Shown one piece after another: positions 27,217 through 43,806 of a stretch of DNA of 64,000 nucleotides. The notes under the pieces are model-generated. The model was not told the DNA's origin, searched no databases, and saw nothing but the letters and a program-made list of their open reading frames with translations. The DNA lies in the NCBI GenBank assembly GCA_900475325.1, contig LS483371.1, positions 620,001 through 684,000 on the forward strand, given 5' to 3'. How positions within the stretch are numbered: position 1 is the stretch's first letter; each line of letters begins with the position of its first letter. This DNA comes from Paucimonas lemoignei (GTDB lineage: Bacteria > Pseudomonadota > Gammaproteobacteria > Pseudomonadales > Pseudomonadaceae). The translations under genes were made by a program, and so were the position numbers.

Positions 27217-29354
27217 ATTGGGCAAAGCCAAGCACGCAAAACACCCTCGGGTTCGCAGGACGGAAAATGATCATGACCAGGATTTTCTCGATTATCGGTG
27301 TGTCGCTATGGATGGCGATGGTTTCACCGGTTCTCCAGGCCGCCAATCTCAAAACACTGGATGTCGCTGCGCTGCCGGGAGACCGGATTGAGCTCAAGCT
27401 GACCTTCGATGGGCCTGTGCCTGCGCCGACCGGTTACACCACTGAGCAACCGGCGCGTATCGCCCTCGACCTGCCGGGCGTATCCAGTCAGCTGGCGACC
27501 AAGAGTCGCGAACTGGGCACCGGGAATGCGCGCAGTCTGGTCGTTGTCGAAGCCAAGGATCGCACCCGTGTGATCGTCAACATGACGACGCTGGTGCCGT
27601 ATAGCTCACGTGTTGAAGGCAACCGCCTGTTCGTGGTCATCGGCCAGGGCGCTGCAGCTGCGCAGGCCTCCCAGCCGAGCACTGCCGCCGGAGCAGCCCG
27701 GGTCAGCGTGCCGCCAGCAGCAGCCGCGCGTCCAAAGCCTGCCGCGCCCGTGGGCAAAGCCATTCGCAATATCGACTTTCAGCGCGGTGAGTTGGGTGAA
27801 GGCAATGTGATCATTGATCTGACTGATCCGACCGTCGCCCCCGACATTCAGGAGCAGGGCGGCAAGATCCGCGTTGATTTCGCCAGGACTCAAGTCCCGG
27901 AGAGGCTGCGCGTACGGCTTGATGTCAAAGATTTCGCGACCCCGGTGCAATTCGTCAACGCCAGTGCCACCGGCGACAAGGCCAGCGTGGTCATCGAGCC
28001 CTCGGGCGCCTACGACTATTCCGCCTATCAGGCCGACGGCAAGCTGACCATCAGCGTGCGGCCGTTGACCAACGAAGATATTGATCGTCGCAACACTGAG
28101 AAACCGGCCTATAGCGGCGAGAAGCTGTCGCTGAACTTCCAGGACATCGACGTGCGCTCGGTGCTGCAACTGATCGCCGACTTCACCAGCCTCAATCTGG
28201 TGGCCAGCGATACAGTCCAGGGCGGTATTACCCTGCGCCTGCAAAACGTGCCGTGGGATCAGGCGCTGGACCTGGTGCTGAAAACCAAGGGTCTGGACAA
28301 ACGCAAGATCGGCAACGTGTTGCTGGTCGCACCTGCTGACGAGATCGCCGCGCGCGAGCGTCAGGAACTCGAATCCCTCAAGCAGATCGCCGAGCTGGCG
28401 CCTCTGCGCCGTGAACTGTTGCAGGTCAACTACGCCAAGGCCGCTGACATCGCCAAGCTGTTCCAGTCGGTGACCAGTGCCGAGTCGAAAGTCGACGAGC
28501 GTGGCTCGATCACGGTTGATGACCGCACCAACAACATCATTGCCTACCAGACTCAGGATCGTCTCGACGAACTGCGCCGCATCGTTTCGCAGCTGGACAT
28601 CCCGGTGCGTCAGGTGATGATCGAAGCGCGTATTGTTGAGGCGACAGTCGGTTACGACAAAGAACTGGGCGTGCGTTGGGGTGGGTCCAGCAACCGGGGC
28701 AACTTTACCGCTGGCGGCGGTACTCAGCAGCCGACGACCCTGACCGGCCAAAGCACCTCGGCGCCTTACGTGGACCTGGGTGCAGCCAACGCCACGTCCG
28801 GCATCGGTATCGCGTTCCTGACCGACAACACCCTGCTCGACCTTGAATTGAGCGCGATGGAAAAAACCGGTAACGGCGAAGTCGTGTCGCAACCCAAGGT
28901 TGTCACCTCCGACAAGGAAACCGCCAAGATTCTAAAGGGCACCGAGATTCCGTATCAGGAATCCAGCTCCAGCGGTGCAACCACGGTGTCGTTCAAAGAG
29001 GCCTCGTTGTCCTTGGAGGTAACCCCGCAGATCACGCCGGATAACCGCATCATCATGGAGGTCAAGGTCACCAAGGATGAGCCGGACTACCTCAACGCGG
29101 TGCTCGGTGTGCCGCCCATCAAGAAAAACGAAGTCAACGCAAAAGTGCTGGTGGCCGATGGCGAAACGATCGTGATCGGTGGTGTTTTCTCTAATACGCA
29201 AAGTAAAACGGTCGATAAGGTGCCATTTCTCGGCGATGTGCCGTATGTTGGCCGCCTTTTCCGGCGCGACGTGGTCTCGGAAGCAAAATCCGAGCTGCTG
29301 GTGTTTCTCACTCCGCGTATCATGAACAACCAGGCGATTGCTGTGAGTCGTTGA
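27213..29354 (+). CDS. pilQ: PilQ, outer membrane type IV pilus secretin
   Basis: This multidomain secretin forms the outer-membrane channel for pili. It has a signal peptide, two AMIN domains that bind peptidoglycan (from about 35 and about 175), an N0 domain ([20 protein letters not shown]), an N1 domain, and the secretin barrel ending in PRIMNNQ. I choose the ATG at 27213, which overlaps the pilP stop, giving 713 residues. Two later in-frame ATGs near 27267 would give a shorter signal sequence and are possible; an earlier frame inside pilP is unlikely. Confidence 0.95.
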   Translation: MNWAKPSTQNTLGFAGRKMIMTRIFSIIGVSLWMAMVSPVLQAANLKTLDVAALPGDRIELKLTFDGPVPAPTGYTTEQPARIALDLPGVSSQLATKSRELGTGNARSLVVVEAKDRTRVIVNMTTLVPYSSRVEGNRLFVVIGQGAAAAQASQPSTAAGAARVSVPPAAAARPKPAAPVGKAIRNIDFQRGELGEGNVIIDLTDPTVAPDIQEQGGKIRVDFARTQVPERLRVRLDVKDFATPVQFVNASATGDKASVVIEPSGAYDYSAYQADGKLTISVRPLTNEDIDRRNTEKPAYSGEKLSLNFQDIDVRSVLQLIADFTSLNLVASDTVQGGITLRLQNVPWDQALDLVLKTKGLDKRKIGNVLLVAPADEIAARERQELESLKQIAELAPLRRELLQVNYAKAADIAKLFQSVTSAESKVDERGSITVDDRTNNIIAYQTQDRLDELRRIVSQLDIPVRQVMIEARIVEATVGYDKELGVRWGGSSNRGNFTAGGGTQQPTTLTGQSTSAPYVDLGAANATSGIGIAFLTDNTLLDLELSAMEKTGNGEVVSQPKVVTSDKETAKILKGTEIPYQESSSSGATTVSFKEASLSLEVTPQITPDNRIIMEVKVTKDEPDYLNAVLGVPPIKKNEVNAKVLVADGETIVIGGVFSNTQSKTVDKVPFLGDVPYVGRLFRRDVVSEAKSELLVFLTPRIMNNQAIAVSR

Positions 29355-29358
29355 TTCT

Positions 29359-29877
29359 GTGCGAAATTTAATACTTGTAGGGCCGATGGGGGCTGGCAAA
29401 AGCACCATCGGCCGTTTGCTGGCCAAAGAGCTGCGCCTGCCGTTCAAGGATTCCGACAAGGAAATTGAACTGCGCACGGGCGCCAATATCCCGTGGATAT
29501 TCGATAAGGAAGGCGAACCCGGCTTTCGTGACCGCGAGCAGGCGATGATTGCCGAGCTGTGTGGCGTCGATGGCATCGTGCTCGCAACCGGTGGTGGTGC
29601 CGTCATGCGCAGCGAAAACCGCCAGGCGCTGCATGAAGGCGGGCGGGTGGTTTACCTGCACGCTTCGGTGGAGCAGCAGGTCGGGCGCACTGCCCGCGAT
29701 CGCAATCGTCCGCTGCTGCGCACCGCTGACCCAGCCAAAGTGCTGCGCGAGTTACTGGAGCTGCGCGACCCGCTCTATCGGGAGATCGCCGATCTCGTGG
29801 TCGAAACCGACGAGCGGCCGCCGCGAATGGTAGTTATTGACATCCTCGCGCGATTGGCAGAGCTTCCTCCCCGTTAA
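29359..29877 (+). CDS. aroK: Shikimate kinase
   Basis: This 172-residue P-loop kinase phosphorylates shikimate in chorismate synthesis. The Walker A motif GPMGAGKST is at residues 8-16, and the conserved GGGAV lies near 78-82. The start is GTG at 29359, four bases after pilQ, so aroKB are probably cotranscribed with the pil genes. Confidence 0.95.
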   Translation: MRNLILVGPMGAGKSTIGRLLAKELRLPFKDSDKEIELRTGANIPWIFDKEGEPGFRDREQAMIAELCGVDGIVLATGGGAVMRSENRQALHEGGRVVYLHASVEQQVGRTARDRNRPLLRTADPAKVLRELLELRDPLYREIADLVVETDERPPRMVVIDILARLAELPPR

Positions 29878-30005
29878 AGCGCAGGCGCAAATGCGCTATT
29901 CTTGTCGACCTCCAAAAGCGGGGCGAGATGTGGCCTTGAGCCACCTTTTTGCATGGGCTTCAGCGTTGCTCATACGTAAGCATTCGGTAATCAATGTGGG
30001 GAAAA

Positions 30006-31109
30006 ATGCAGACACTTAAGGTCGAGCTTGAAGAGCGCAGCTACCCGATTCACATCGGCGAAGGCTTGTTGGACCGCCTCGAATTACTGGCCCCGCATAT
30101 CGTCGGTCGGCAAGTAGCGATCGTCTCCAACACCACAGTGGCCCCGCTTTACCTTGAGCGACTGACTCGCACCCTGGCGGGTTACAACGTGTTGCCGGTG
30201 ATTCTTCCCGATGGCGAAGCGTTCAAGAACTGGGAAACCCTGCAAACCATTTTTGATGGCCTGCTCAGCGCCCGTCATGATCGCCGGACCACGGTGATAG
30301 CTCTGGGCGGCGGCGTGATCGGTGACATGGCCGGTTTTGCTGCTGCCTGCTACCAGCGTGGCGTGGCGTTCATCCAGATCCCCACGACGTTGCTGTCGCA
30401 GGTCGATTCGTCGGTCGGCGGCAAGACCGGTATCAACCATCCGCTGGGCAAGAACATGATCGGTGCGTTCTATCAGCCAGGCGTTGTGCTGATCGATACC
30501 ACCAGCCTCAATTCCCTGCCTGCCCGCGAGTTATCGGCGGGGCTGGCCGAAGTCATCAAGTACGGCCTGATCTGCGATGAGCCGTTCCTGACCTGGCTTG
30601 AAGAAAACGTCGATCGCCTGCGTGACCTGGATCAGGCGGCATTGACGGTCGCCATCGAGCGCTCCTGTGCCGCCAAGGCACTGATCGTCGGCGCCGACGA
30701 GCGTGAGTCAGGTGTGCGTGCCACGCTGAACCTGGGGCACACCTTCGGGCATGCCATCGAGACGCACATGGGCTATGGTGTCTGGCTGCACGGCGAGGCT
30801 GTTGCGGCAGGTACGGTCATGGCGCTGGAAATGTCATCGCGTCTTGGCTGGATCTCCGAGCAGGAGCGTGATCGCGGCATTCGCCTGATGCAGCGTGCCG
30901 GGTTGCCGGTGGTACCGCCGCAAGACATGACGCCCGAGCATTTCCTCGAACACATGGCGGTCGACAAGAAAGTCATCGACGGTCGAATTCGTCTGGTGCT
31001 GCTCAGCCGTCTCGGCGAAGCAGTGATCACCGACGAATATCCGAAAGAAGTTTTACAGGCCACGCTGGTTGCGGATTACCGCGCCCTCGTGGATCAGCTC
31101 AGAGGTTAA
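30006..31109 (+). CDS. aroB: 3-Dehydroquinate synthase
   Basis: This 367-residue NAD-dependent enzyme makes 3-dehydroquinate, the second step of the shikimate pathway. [28 protein letters not shown] and the zinc ligands around [12 protein letters not shown] are all present. I use the ATG at 30006, preceded by GGGGAAAA, rather than the in-frame ATG at 29994, which has no ribosome site. Confidence 0.95.
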   Translation: MQTLKVELEERSYPIHIGEGLLDRLELLAPHIVGRQVAIVSNTTVAPLYLERLTRTLAGYNVLPVILPDGEAFKNWETLQTIFDGLLSARHDRRTTVIALGGGVIGDMAGFAAACYQRGVAFIQIPTTLLSQVDSSVGGKTGINHPLGKNMIGAFYQPGVVLIDTTSLNSLPARELSAGLAEVIKYGLICDEPFLTWLEENVDRLRDLDQAALTVAIERSCAAKALIVGADERESGVRATLNLGHTFGHAIETHMGYGVWLHGEAVAAGTVMALEMSSRLGWISEQERDRGIRLMQRAGLPVVPPQDMTPEHFLEHMAVDKKVIDGRIRLVLLSRLGEAVITDEYPKEVLQATLVADYRALVDQLRG

Positions 31110-31118
31110 TGAAAATCC

Positions 31119-32738
31119 ATGACTAGTTTGCACGCCGACGAGGCCTTTCTCGGCCATTACCAGTTGAGTCATGACCCCTTTGCTGCGCGGGTGCCCGGCT
31201 TCAAGTTTTTCCCGGCGCAGCGTAAGCCCGTATTGGGTCAGCTCCATCATCTGGCGCGTTACAGCCAGCTGCTGCTGGTCGTCACCGGCCCGCAGGGCAG
31301 CGGCAAGACGCTGTTGCGCCAGGCACTGGTTGCCAGCACCAACAAGCAATCGGTTCAGAGCGTGGTGGTTTCGGCGCGCGGCGCCAGCGATGCAGCCGGT
31401 GTTCTGCGCCAGGTTGCCCAGGCCCTGAATGTCGCCCAGGCAGAGATGCAGGCCATCCTCTCGCAGATCGTGCAACTGGCCCTCACCGGCCAGGAAGTCT
31501 ATTTGTTGGTGGACGACGCCGAACAACTGGGCGAATCGGCACTCGAAGCCTTGCTCGGTCTGGCTGATGGAACGCCTGAAGGCCGCCCGCACGTGTTTCT
31601 GTTTGGTGAAGCTTCGCTGATCGATCGTCTGGAGCAGTTGTGTGCCGACGCGGAAAGTGAAGGCGAGCGCTTTCATGTCATCGAGCTGGCGCCGTACACC
31701 GAAGACGAAACCCGCGAGTACCTGGAGCAGCGGCTGGAAGGTGCAGGCCAAGGAATTGAATTATTCACGGCTGAGCAAATTACCGATATTCACGAGCATT
31801 CCAATGGTTGGCCAGGGGCTATCAATCAGGTTGCACGTGACTCAATGATCGAAGCGATGATCGCTAGCCGTTCGGCGGTCAAGCGCCCTAGTGTGGGATT
31901 TAAAATGCCGAAGAAATATATATTGGCCCTGGGTGGCGTAGTTGTGGCCGGCGTATTGGCTGCAGTGCTGATCCCGGGTCGTGGCGGCAATACCAATGCG
32001 CCGGCGACACAGCCTGCCAACGCCCAGGCGCAATTGCCGCTGGGGCAGGGCACGCCAAGTGCCCAGCAGTCGAACAACGGTGGCCCGGCCATTGAGTTTG
32101 CCGGTAACTCGCAGCCGATGCCGTTACCGCTGGTGGGTAACTCGCAGCCGGTCATGCGCGGCCCGTTGGCAGAAGCCGCAGGCTCTGGCGACGGCGATGA
32201 TGACGGCGTGCCGGTTTCGTCCATCGAGCGTCCGCCTACCGTGACCACCACCGCGCCGCCTGCTGGCGTTGCGGCGGGCCCGGCAGCTGCTCCGGCCGCT
32301 CCACGCTCATCAATCACGCCGCCACCGGCCGCCGCCAAGCCTGCGCCTGCTCAGGCCGCAACGCCTGCACCGGCAGCCAAGCCAGCACCGGCACCCACCC
32401 AGGTTGCCACTGCCAAGCCAGCACCGGCCGCAGCGGCCAAACCCGCAGCGGGCGGCAGCTGGTACAGCAGCCAGGCGCCGGGTCACTACGTCGTGCAGAT
32501 TCTCGGCACCAGTTCGGAAACCACCGCTCAGGCGTTCGTGGCCGAGCAGGGCGGCGAGTACCGTTATTTCAAGAAAACACTGCAGGGCAAGCCGCTGTAT
32601 GTGATCACTTACGGTAACTTTTCTGACCGCGCTGCCGCCCTGGCAGCCATCAAGGTATTGCCAGCCAAGGTTCAGGCTGGTAAACCTTGGCCTCGTACTG
32701 TCGCCAGCATCCAACAGGAGCTCGGCGCAACTCGCTGA
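31119..32738 (+). CDS. DamX-like AAA ATPase with C-terminal SPOR domain
   Basis: This 539-residue protein has an AAA/ExeA-like ATPase domain at its N-terminus with Walker A GPQGSGKT (about residues 57-64) and Walker B LLVDDAE. One membrane helix follows near 270-290, then a long Ala/Pro-rich linker. A SPOR domain occupies the last 80 residues (HYVVQILGTSSETTAQAF). Enterobacterial DamX has the SPOR domain and acts in cell division. The position between aroB and gltB is conserved in Pseudomonas. Anchoring at the septum is inferred from the SPOR domain. Confidence 0.8.
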   Translation: MTSLHADEAFLGHYQLSHDPFAARVPGFKFFPAQRKPVLGQLHHLARYSQLLLVVTGPQGSGKTLLRQALVASTNKQSVQSVVVSARGASDAAGVLRQVAQALNVAQAEMQAILSQIVQLALTGQEVYLLVDDAEQLGESALEALLGLADGTPEGRPHVFLFGEASLIDRLEQLCADAESEGERFHVIELAPYTEDETREYLEQRLEGAGQGIELFTAEQITDIHEHSNGWPGAINQVARDSMIEAMIASRSAVKRPSVGFKMPKKYILALGGVVVAGVLAAVLIPGRGGNTNAPATQPANAQAQLPLGQGTPSAQQSNNGGPAIEFAGNSQPMPLPLVGNSQPVMRGPLAEAAGSGDGDDDGVPVSSIERPPTVTTTAPPAGVAAGPAAAPAAPRSSITPPPAAAKPAPAQAATPAPAAKPAPAPTQVATAKPAPAAAAKPAAGGSWYSSQAPGHYVVQILGTSSETTAQAFVAEQGGEYRYFKKTLQGKPLYVITYGNFSDRAAALAAIKVLPAKVQAGKPWPRTVASIQQELGATR

Positions 32739-32744
32739 AGTCGC

Positions 32745-32765
32745 AGCGGCCTTATCCGGGCCGCT
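32745..32765 (+). terminator. Weak stem-loop after the damX-like gene
   Basis: GCGGCC and GGCCGC pair across a seven-base loop shortly after the stop codon. There is no T run, so termination would be weak or rho-assisted. The rest of the gap up to 32958 is AT-rich without a gene. Confidence 0.35.
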
Positions 32766-32958
32766 CACCCCAGCAACTCTGATTTGACCTCAAGCGTGCT
32801 GCCAATGGGCAGCGCGCCTTGTGGTGTCTGCGTTACGGGCACCCCGCGAAATCAGTACGCTTCTAGTCAGTTTCATAAAAAAAGCTTTTGACTAGCACAG
32901 CATCCAGCTATAAACGTTCATAAATGCGACACGAATTTACGACTGTTCGTCGTTAAAT

Positions 32959-32987
32959 TTGTGAGGCTTTGTGTCGCTGTGTACAAT
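32959..32987 (+). promoter_or_regulatory. Sigma70 promoter of gltBD
   Basis: TTGTGA at 32959-32964 and TACAAT at 32982-32987 are separated by 17 bases. Transcription would start about 100 bases before the gltB ATG. A TTGACT/TATAAA pair upstream has a spacing of only 15. Confidence 0.55.
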
Positions 32988-33096
32988 GACCTCCCTTTTG
33001 CCCCCGCCAAGCTGGCGTACGTTCAGCGCGATAGGTAACTGGTTGAATTGAAAAGAAATTTGCCTCGAATAGAGGCAGCCTGGTGAGAAAGTGTCT

Positions 33097-37545
<4,449 letters not shown>

Positions 37546-37617
37546 CTGCAGCCACAAGCGGCAAGCTTCAAGCCGCAAGCTAACAGCAGTGCGCGAGTTG
37601 CCTGCGAATATGATTCT

Positions 37618-37648
37618 GGCAGCTTCAGGTTTGTCCCCTGAAGCTGCC
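37618..37648 (+). promoter_or_regulatory. Strong hairpin upstream of gltD
   Basis: GGCAGCTTCAGG and CCTGAAGCTGCC form a 12-bp stem with a seven-base loop, ending about 19 bases before the gltD start. There is no T tract. It may be a processing or stability element that sets the gltB to gltD ratio. Just upstream (37553-37585) is a copy of the dispersed GCAAGCTTCAAGC-type Pseudomonas repeat. Confidence 0.45.
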
Positions 37649-37654
37649 ATGTAG

Positions 37655-39085
<1,431 letters not shown>

Positions 39086-39122
39086 TTTAGAGGCACGGCT
39101 CCCGCACAGGATTGCATGTCCC

Positions 39123-39203
39123 CTGTGGGAGCCGAGCTTGCTCGCGAAGCGTTGGACCTGTTGAGCCAGGAATATCGCCTCGCCAACAAGTTGGCTCCCA
39201 CAG
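39123..39203. repeat. Composite REP pair after gltD
   Basis: CTGTGGGAGCCGAGCTTGCT opens the element and CCAACAAGTTGGCTCCCACA closes it. The two arms pair at their outer ends but carry different inner cores, so this is a hybrid of two REP subtypes. Confidence 0.7.
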
Positions 39204-39247
39204 AGGCGGCGTCGTTTGCAGGTTCAGCAGGTTGAAATGCAATTTAT

Positions 39248-39336
39248 TGTGGGAGCGAATTCATTCGCGAAGGGGCGTCGTCAGACAGCACATCAACGCC
39301 TGACCCACCGCCTTCGCGAATAAATTCGCTCCCACA
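39248..39336. repeat. REPIN (GGGAGCGAATTCATTCGCGAA class)
   Basis: Inverted heads flank a spacer; the right arm has one change (GAATAAATTCG for GAATGAATTCG). It follows the composite element above in the gltD to toxin-gene gap. Confidence 0.8.
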
Positions 39337-39605
39337 GTTCCGAGGTCAGCCGAACCTTCAAACCCTGCAACAACTCAGCGCAGTGACACTGGCGAAGCAA
39401 TCTCCCAGCACAATCCAACACTGACACCCGCTCTAGCTCCCCGAACCTATTCAAGCCACTACCTGCTGGCCCGCCAACTGCTTTTCAGCTTATTTCCCCG
39501 ACGTTTTTCCGCGCTCAGGACGGGCTAGGATTTGCCTCGATCCAGCGGAAAACCCTCTGCCGGATTGATTCACCTTCCCTTACATGTCGCTATAAGGAAG
39601 TAGCC
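39337..39605 (+). other. Non-coding upstream region of the DUF6543 gene
   Basis: I see no gene here. The last bases carry AAGGAAG, a strong ribosome site five bases before the ATG at 39606. No convincing sigma70 promoter can be picked by eye. Confidence 0.5.
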
Positions 39606-42413
39606 ATGTCTCAAGAAACAACTGTGCCGCCATCCACCCCAAGCCTCAGCGCCATCCGTGAACACCACGCTCGTCAGCAGGCAGACCGGATTCTTGATCA
39701 GTTTGCTGACCGCTTCACCGAGAGAGATTACTTTCCCTTTGGTGGCGATGGCTTATTGTTCGCTATGTTGACCCAGCTCCCGCACTGGCCAGCGGATACT
39801 GAGCTGGCCATCGTCGATCAGGAAGGGGGCGAAATTGCCTGCTATCTCAAGGGCAGTGACGCAGCAGTTATTGAGCATTCGATCACTCTGGTACAGCACC
39901 TGGACGGCACCTACACCGGACTGGCCGACACTAATACCTATCCTGCCGAGCCGATGCTTCGCGGTCTGTTCAGGCAAGTTCCTTCCGATTCAGACCTTGG
40001 TAGTGGCGGCGATGATTTCACCGACAACAGCCGGATCAGCGTCGTGCGCGAACAAATCGCAGAGATCTCACGAACCAGACGTGCGCAGCTTCTGGAGGCC
40101 ATGCTCGCGGATGGCGATCGCTCAAAATCTGAAATGCCAAACGACGTGGTGAACCCATTTTTGCCTTTCTGGACGCCCACCCCAGAAGACCGGTCGCTGA
40201 CGTTATGGGCGTTGCGCGCGCAAAATCCGCAACTGCCCGCCGAGCGCCTGGAAGATCTGCTCAACGTCATGCCACTGACACCTGCCGAGGAAATCGACTT
40301 AATACATAACGACACATTGCCTGAAGCGTTTGCCCAAGCGCTGCAAGATTCCAGGGCGGAGTGGGCACGTGGTCGCGAAATTGATGGGTTGTTGGATGCC
40401 TCGACCTACAACGTTGAGACAAATAGCGCGGTCCCTGATTGGCTCAAGCGGTTTTCGGAAGCGGATCGACATGAGTGGAGTCGTGCCCTGCGCGCCTATA
40501 ACGAGGCGGTACTCGACGCGCAAGTGCCGGTCTTGCCTGATGCCGAGGTCTTTGAGAAGTCTGTGCCATTACGTGACTATGCTCGCATCAAGCTGCGAGA
40601 GCGCCTGATTGCTGATCATGGTCTGACGATTGAACCTGACGATGTGATCATCCACACAGTGCGTACTCAGTTCATTGGATTTCTGCTGACTTCGGCTCGG
40701 GGGGCCGCGCCAAAGAGCGTTGAGACAGTAACCTCGTTTGAGCAGCGAAGCCTCACGGAATTGAGCCTGAGCAATGTTGCATTTACGGACTTTCGTTTCC
40801 GGTTTACGGCCGAGGCCCGGCATGCCGTTAGCGGCCAGCCAATCACGGCGCTGACAAGCTCGTATATTTATGATCTTGTGCGTGAGCTGGATGTAGGCGA
40901 AGAGTATTCAAAGTTCGTAAAGTCGACCTTGCTGACTTCCGCCCAAGGGCGGTGGTATGCCAAGCGATATGCGCAGGTAATGCAGGCTCAAATGCGCTTT
41001 GATGCGCTGGAGGCCAAGTTGGCCGGAGATTTTCTTGAAGATGGCACATCACCGGCAGGTCAGGAGGATCGCGGATACAAATGGGTGAAGGCTGTTCTGG
41101 ACCATCCTGTCGATAACGGTCAGCGCGCTCTGGTTGAAGGCCATCAGATCCAGGTTCAAAAACTGCGGATTAACAGGATACAGCTGGATGGACTATTGAT
41201 CATCTGCCCGGCATCAAGGGGCGCTGTTTCCCCCGTTGTGATCTATACGCCTGACGCGCCTGATGGGAAATGCTTTCGTGAGCTAAACAAAGCTCAGGAC
41301 ATTGTTTCAATTTTGTATGATCCTCGCTTTCGGGATTATCTGATAAGAATGGCCCCGCTAGATAAGCAGGGCGATATCAAAAGAGCATTGGGTGCCCGGT
41401 GGAGCACCCACACCACCGATACCCTGCCTTATACGGGAAACTTCTTCGAAGCGGCGTATGAAGCGCATATCAGCCGGGTAATTGAGTTGGTCGACGAGCA
41501 GACCACTACAATCCAGGAAATTAACTGGGAAAGTGTCTGGAAAATCCTCAGCATCGCGGGTGATATCGCACTCTCTTTTACGCCATTCAAAATCGCATTG
41601 CCAATCGCTGCAATACGCAGTACTTACGCCGTCGCTCAAGGCCTGCGCGGCGCGGCGGAAGGGGATGAACCAGAGGCAGCGAGCTACTTTGTCGAAGCAG
41701 CACTTCTACTGCTCGATTTGATCCCCTATTCCAGAATATCCAAGGCAAAACCTCCAAAAATCAAACCTGTAGAGCCAAGGCATTTCATAGATAAGTACAC
41801 GGGTGTCATTAATTTCGACGTCAGGCCGGCAATGCCTCAATTACCCAGTGGCTTGAAACTGCGCACCGATGGTTTTCATAACGGCGTCCATGAGCGCGTT
41901 GTTAACGGCCAGTCGAGTTTCTACGTGGTGCGCCAAAACAAGGCGTATCCCGTCCAACCAGACCATACGAACAAGGTGTGGCGGATGATTGATCTTCGCC
42001 ATCCGAATGCATCCGCTAAAACACCGATGTTCCCTGATGAGAACAATGTGTGGCGTTACCATCCACCTGGGGGGGCAGGGGGAGCGGTCTTCAAGCTGGA
42101 TTTGTCAGGCTACAATCCAGCTGTGGACCCGTACAAGTTCTTCAAGAAACGGGACTACCACTTGGCGGAAGAGCTAAAGGAAGCCATCGAGAAAATCAGG
42201 GCTGATGCCGAACTTAACTATAAATGTCACGGTTTTCATAATGTGGAGAAACTTAAATCCGCTACCCAACCTGGCGTTAGGGAACAATATTTTACGTATG
42301 ACATTACCAGCCGCAATTTGTCGAGAGGGCGTGGCAAGTGGCGTTTAAAAGTCAAGCAGCCGGCGGATAACAAGGGCATCCTCGTCTTTGTTGAAATCAT
42401 GCCCTGGCATTAA
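39606..42413 (+). CDS. DUF6543 (dermonecrotic-toxin-like) protein with distinct C-terminal segment
   Basis: This 935-residue protein matches the DUF6543 family, annotated as dermonecrotic toxin domain proteins and common in plant- and insect-associated Pseudomonas. The core runs from about 300 to 610 and includes LTELSLSNVAF, SSYIYDLVRELDVGEEYSK and VIYTPDAPDGKCF. A hydrophobic stretch near 655-700 could insert in a membrane. A YxV/WRMIDL repeat region near 750-840 precedes a charged C-terminal segment of about 100 residues (SRGRGKWRLKVKQ...LVFVEI), which resembles a small RelE-like or nuclease toxin fold. No signal peptide is evident, and no immunity or secretion gene adjoins. Toxicity and the C-terminal fold are inference. 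Confidence 0.65.
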   Translation: MSQETTVPPSTPSLSAIREHHARQQADRILDQFADRFTERDYFPFGGDGLLFAMLTQLPHWPADTELAIVDQEGGEIACYLKGSDAAVIEHSITLVQHLDGTYTGLADTNTYPAEPMLRGLFRQVPSDSDLGSGGDDFTDNSRISVVREQIAEISRTRRAQLLEAMLADGDRSKSEMPNDVVNPFLPFWTPTPEDRSLTLWALRAQNPQLPAERLEDLLNVMPLTPAEEIDLIHNDTLPEAFAQALQDSRAEWARGREIDGLLDASTYNVETNSAVPDWLKRFSEADRHEWSRALRAYNEAVLDAQVPVLPDAEVFEKSVPLRDYARIKLRERLIADHGLTIEPDDVIIHTVRTQFIGFLLTSARGAAPKSVETVTSFEQRSLTELSLSNVAFTDFRFRFTAEARHAVSGQPITALTSSYIYDLVRELDVGEEYSKFVKSTLLTSAQGRWYAKRYAQVMQAQMRFDALEAKLAGDFLEDGTSPAGQEDRGYKWVKAVLDHPVDNGQRALVEGHQIQVQKLRINRIQLDGLLIICPASRGAVSPVVIYTPDAPDGKCFRELNKAQDIVSILYDPRFRDYLIRMAPLDKQGDIKRALGARWSTHTTDTLPYTGNFFEAAYEAHISRVIELVDEQTTTIQEINWESVWKILSIAGDIALSFTPFKIALPIAAIRSTYAVAQGLRGAAEGDEPEAASYFVEAALLLLDLIPYSRISKAKPPKIKPVEPRHFIDKYTGVINFDVRPAMPQLPSGLKLRTDGFHNGVHERVVNGQSSFYVVRQNKAYPVQPDHTNKVWRMIDLRHPNASAKTPMFPDENNVWRYHPPGGAGGAVFKLDLSGYNPAVDPYKFFKKRDYHLAEELKEAIEKIRADAELNYKCHGFHNVEKLKSATQPGVREQYFTYDITSRNLSRGRGKWRLKVKQPADNKGILVFVEIMPWH

Positions 42414-42430
42414 ATCCAGGCATTGATACG

Positions 42431-42522
42431 CAGGCGTCGCAGGCGCTGCCGAAGGCTGCGAAAGCGGTGTATCAGAGGCACCGCATTCGTAGCCGTCGTA
42501 ACCTCCGACAACTCCTATAGGG
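42431..42522. repeat. Degenerate REPIN
   Basis: The left arm GCGCTGCCGAAGGCTGCGAA is intact, but the right arm has drifted (GTAGCCGTCGTAACCTCCG), so the hairpin is imperfect. It looks like an old copy of the GTAGGAGCTGCC class. Confidence 0.65.
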
Positions 42523-42569
42523 AATGCAGTTTCAGTGGTATGCCCCCGCGACAAATCGACTCGATAGAT

Positions 42570-42598
42570 AAAAGGCACGGCTCGGTCCGTGCCTTTTA
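42570..42598 (+). terminator. Terminator after the DUF6543 gene
   Basis: AAAGGCACGG pairs with CCGTGCCTTT across a short loop, ending in TTTTA. It lies 157 bases after the stop and 47 bases before hemE. Confidence 0.7.
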
Positions 42599-42644
42599 CG
42601 TCTGTGTCTGAGAAAATGCCCGCACTTTTTTTGCGGATGCCGAC

Positions 42645-43712
42645 ATGACTGCCTTGAAGAACGACCGTTTCCTTCGTGCCCTGCTCAAGCAACCCGTGGA
42701 TGTCACGCCCGTCTGGATGATGCGCCAGGCCGGTCGCTACCTGCCTGAATACCGCGCCAGCCGCGCCAAGGCCGGGGACTTCATGAGCCTGTGCATGAAT
42801 CCGGAGTTCGCCTGCGAAGTCACCTTGCAGCCCCTTGATCGCTATCCACATCTGGACGCGGCCATTCTGTTCTCCGACATCCTGACCATCCCGGATGCCA
42901 TGGGCCTGGGGTTGTATTTCGAGACAGGCGAAGGCCCGCGCTTCAAGAAAACCGTCAACACCCTGGCCGATATCGAAGCCTTGCCTGTACTGGATGCACA
43001 AAAGGACCTCGGCTATGTGATGGATGCTGTCAGCACTATCCGCCGTGAGCTCAATGGCCGTGTGCCGCTGATTGGCTTCTCTGGCAGTCCATGGACCCTG
43101 GCGACATACATGGTCGAAGGCGGCTCGTCCAAGGACCATCGCAAGTCCAAAGCCATGCTCTACGAAAACCCGCAAGCCATGCACCTGCTGCTGGACAAGC
43201 TGGCAGACTCGGTCATCGCTTACCTCAACGGCCAGATCATGGCCGGGGCGCAGGCCGTGCAGATTTTCGACAGCTGGGGCGGCAGTCTTTCCGATGCGGC
43301 GTATCAGGAGTTTTCTCTGGCCTACATGCAGAAGATCGTCAACGGCCTGATCCGCGAGAACGACGGCCGCAAGGTCCCGGTGATTCTGTTCACCAAAGGC
43401 GGCGGGCTGTGGTTGGAAAGCATGGCCGAGACCGGCGCTGACGCACTGGGCCTGGACTGGACCACCAACATCGGCGACGCCCGTCGTCGTGTCGGCAGCA
43501 AAGTCGCACTGCAAGGCAACATGGATCCTTCCGTGCTGTACGCCAGCCCACAAGCGATCCGAGCCGAAGTCTCGCGTATCCTTGCCAGCTACGGCAGCGG
43601 CGACGGCCACGTCTTCAACCTCGGCCACGGCATCACCCCGGAAGTCGACCCGGCGCACGCCGGCGCCTTCATTGAAGCGGTGCATGAGCTTTCAGCGAAG
43701 TACCACCAGTAA
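42645..43712 (+). CDS. hemE: Uroporphyrinogen decarboxylase
   Basis: This 355-residue enzyme converts uroporphyrinogen III to coproporphyrinogen III in heme synthesis. The N-terminal signature [16 protein letters not shown] (about 20-35) and the conserved Asp and Tyr of the active site are present. The [13 protein letters not shown] segment and the C-terminal [12 protein letters not shown] also match. Confidence 0.96.
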   Translation: MTALKNDRFLRALLKQPVDVTPVWMMRQAGRYLPEYRASRAKAGDFMSLCMNPEFACEVTLQPLDRYPHLDAAILFSDILTIPDAMGLGLYFETGEGPRFKKTVNTLADIEALPVLDAQKDLGYVMDAVSTIRRELNGRVPLIGFSGSPWTLATYMVEGGSSKDHRKSKAMLYENPQAMHLLLDKLADSVIAYLNGQIMAGAQAVQIFDSWGGSLSDAAYQEFSLAYMQKIVNGLIRENDGRKVPVILFTKGGGLWLESMAETGADALGLDWTTNIGDARRRVGSKVALQGNMDPSVLYASPQAIRAEVSRILASYGSGDGHVFNLGHGITPEVDPAHAGAFIEAVHELSAKYHQ

Positions 43713-43724
43713 AAGCACGCTACC

Positions 43725-43802
43725 CCTGTAGGAGCTGCCGAAGGCTGCGAATAGTGAAATCCTGACACACCGCTTTCGCAGCCTTCGGCAGCTCCTACAG
43801 GG
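43725..43802. repeat. REPIN (GTAGGAGCTGCCGAAGGCTGCGAA class)
   Basis: CCTGTAGGAGCTGCCGAAGG and its exact inverted copy flank a spacer between the convergent hemE and ynfM-like genes. Confidence 0.88.
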
Positions 43803-43806
43803 AGTT

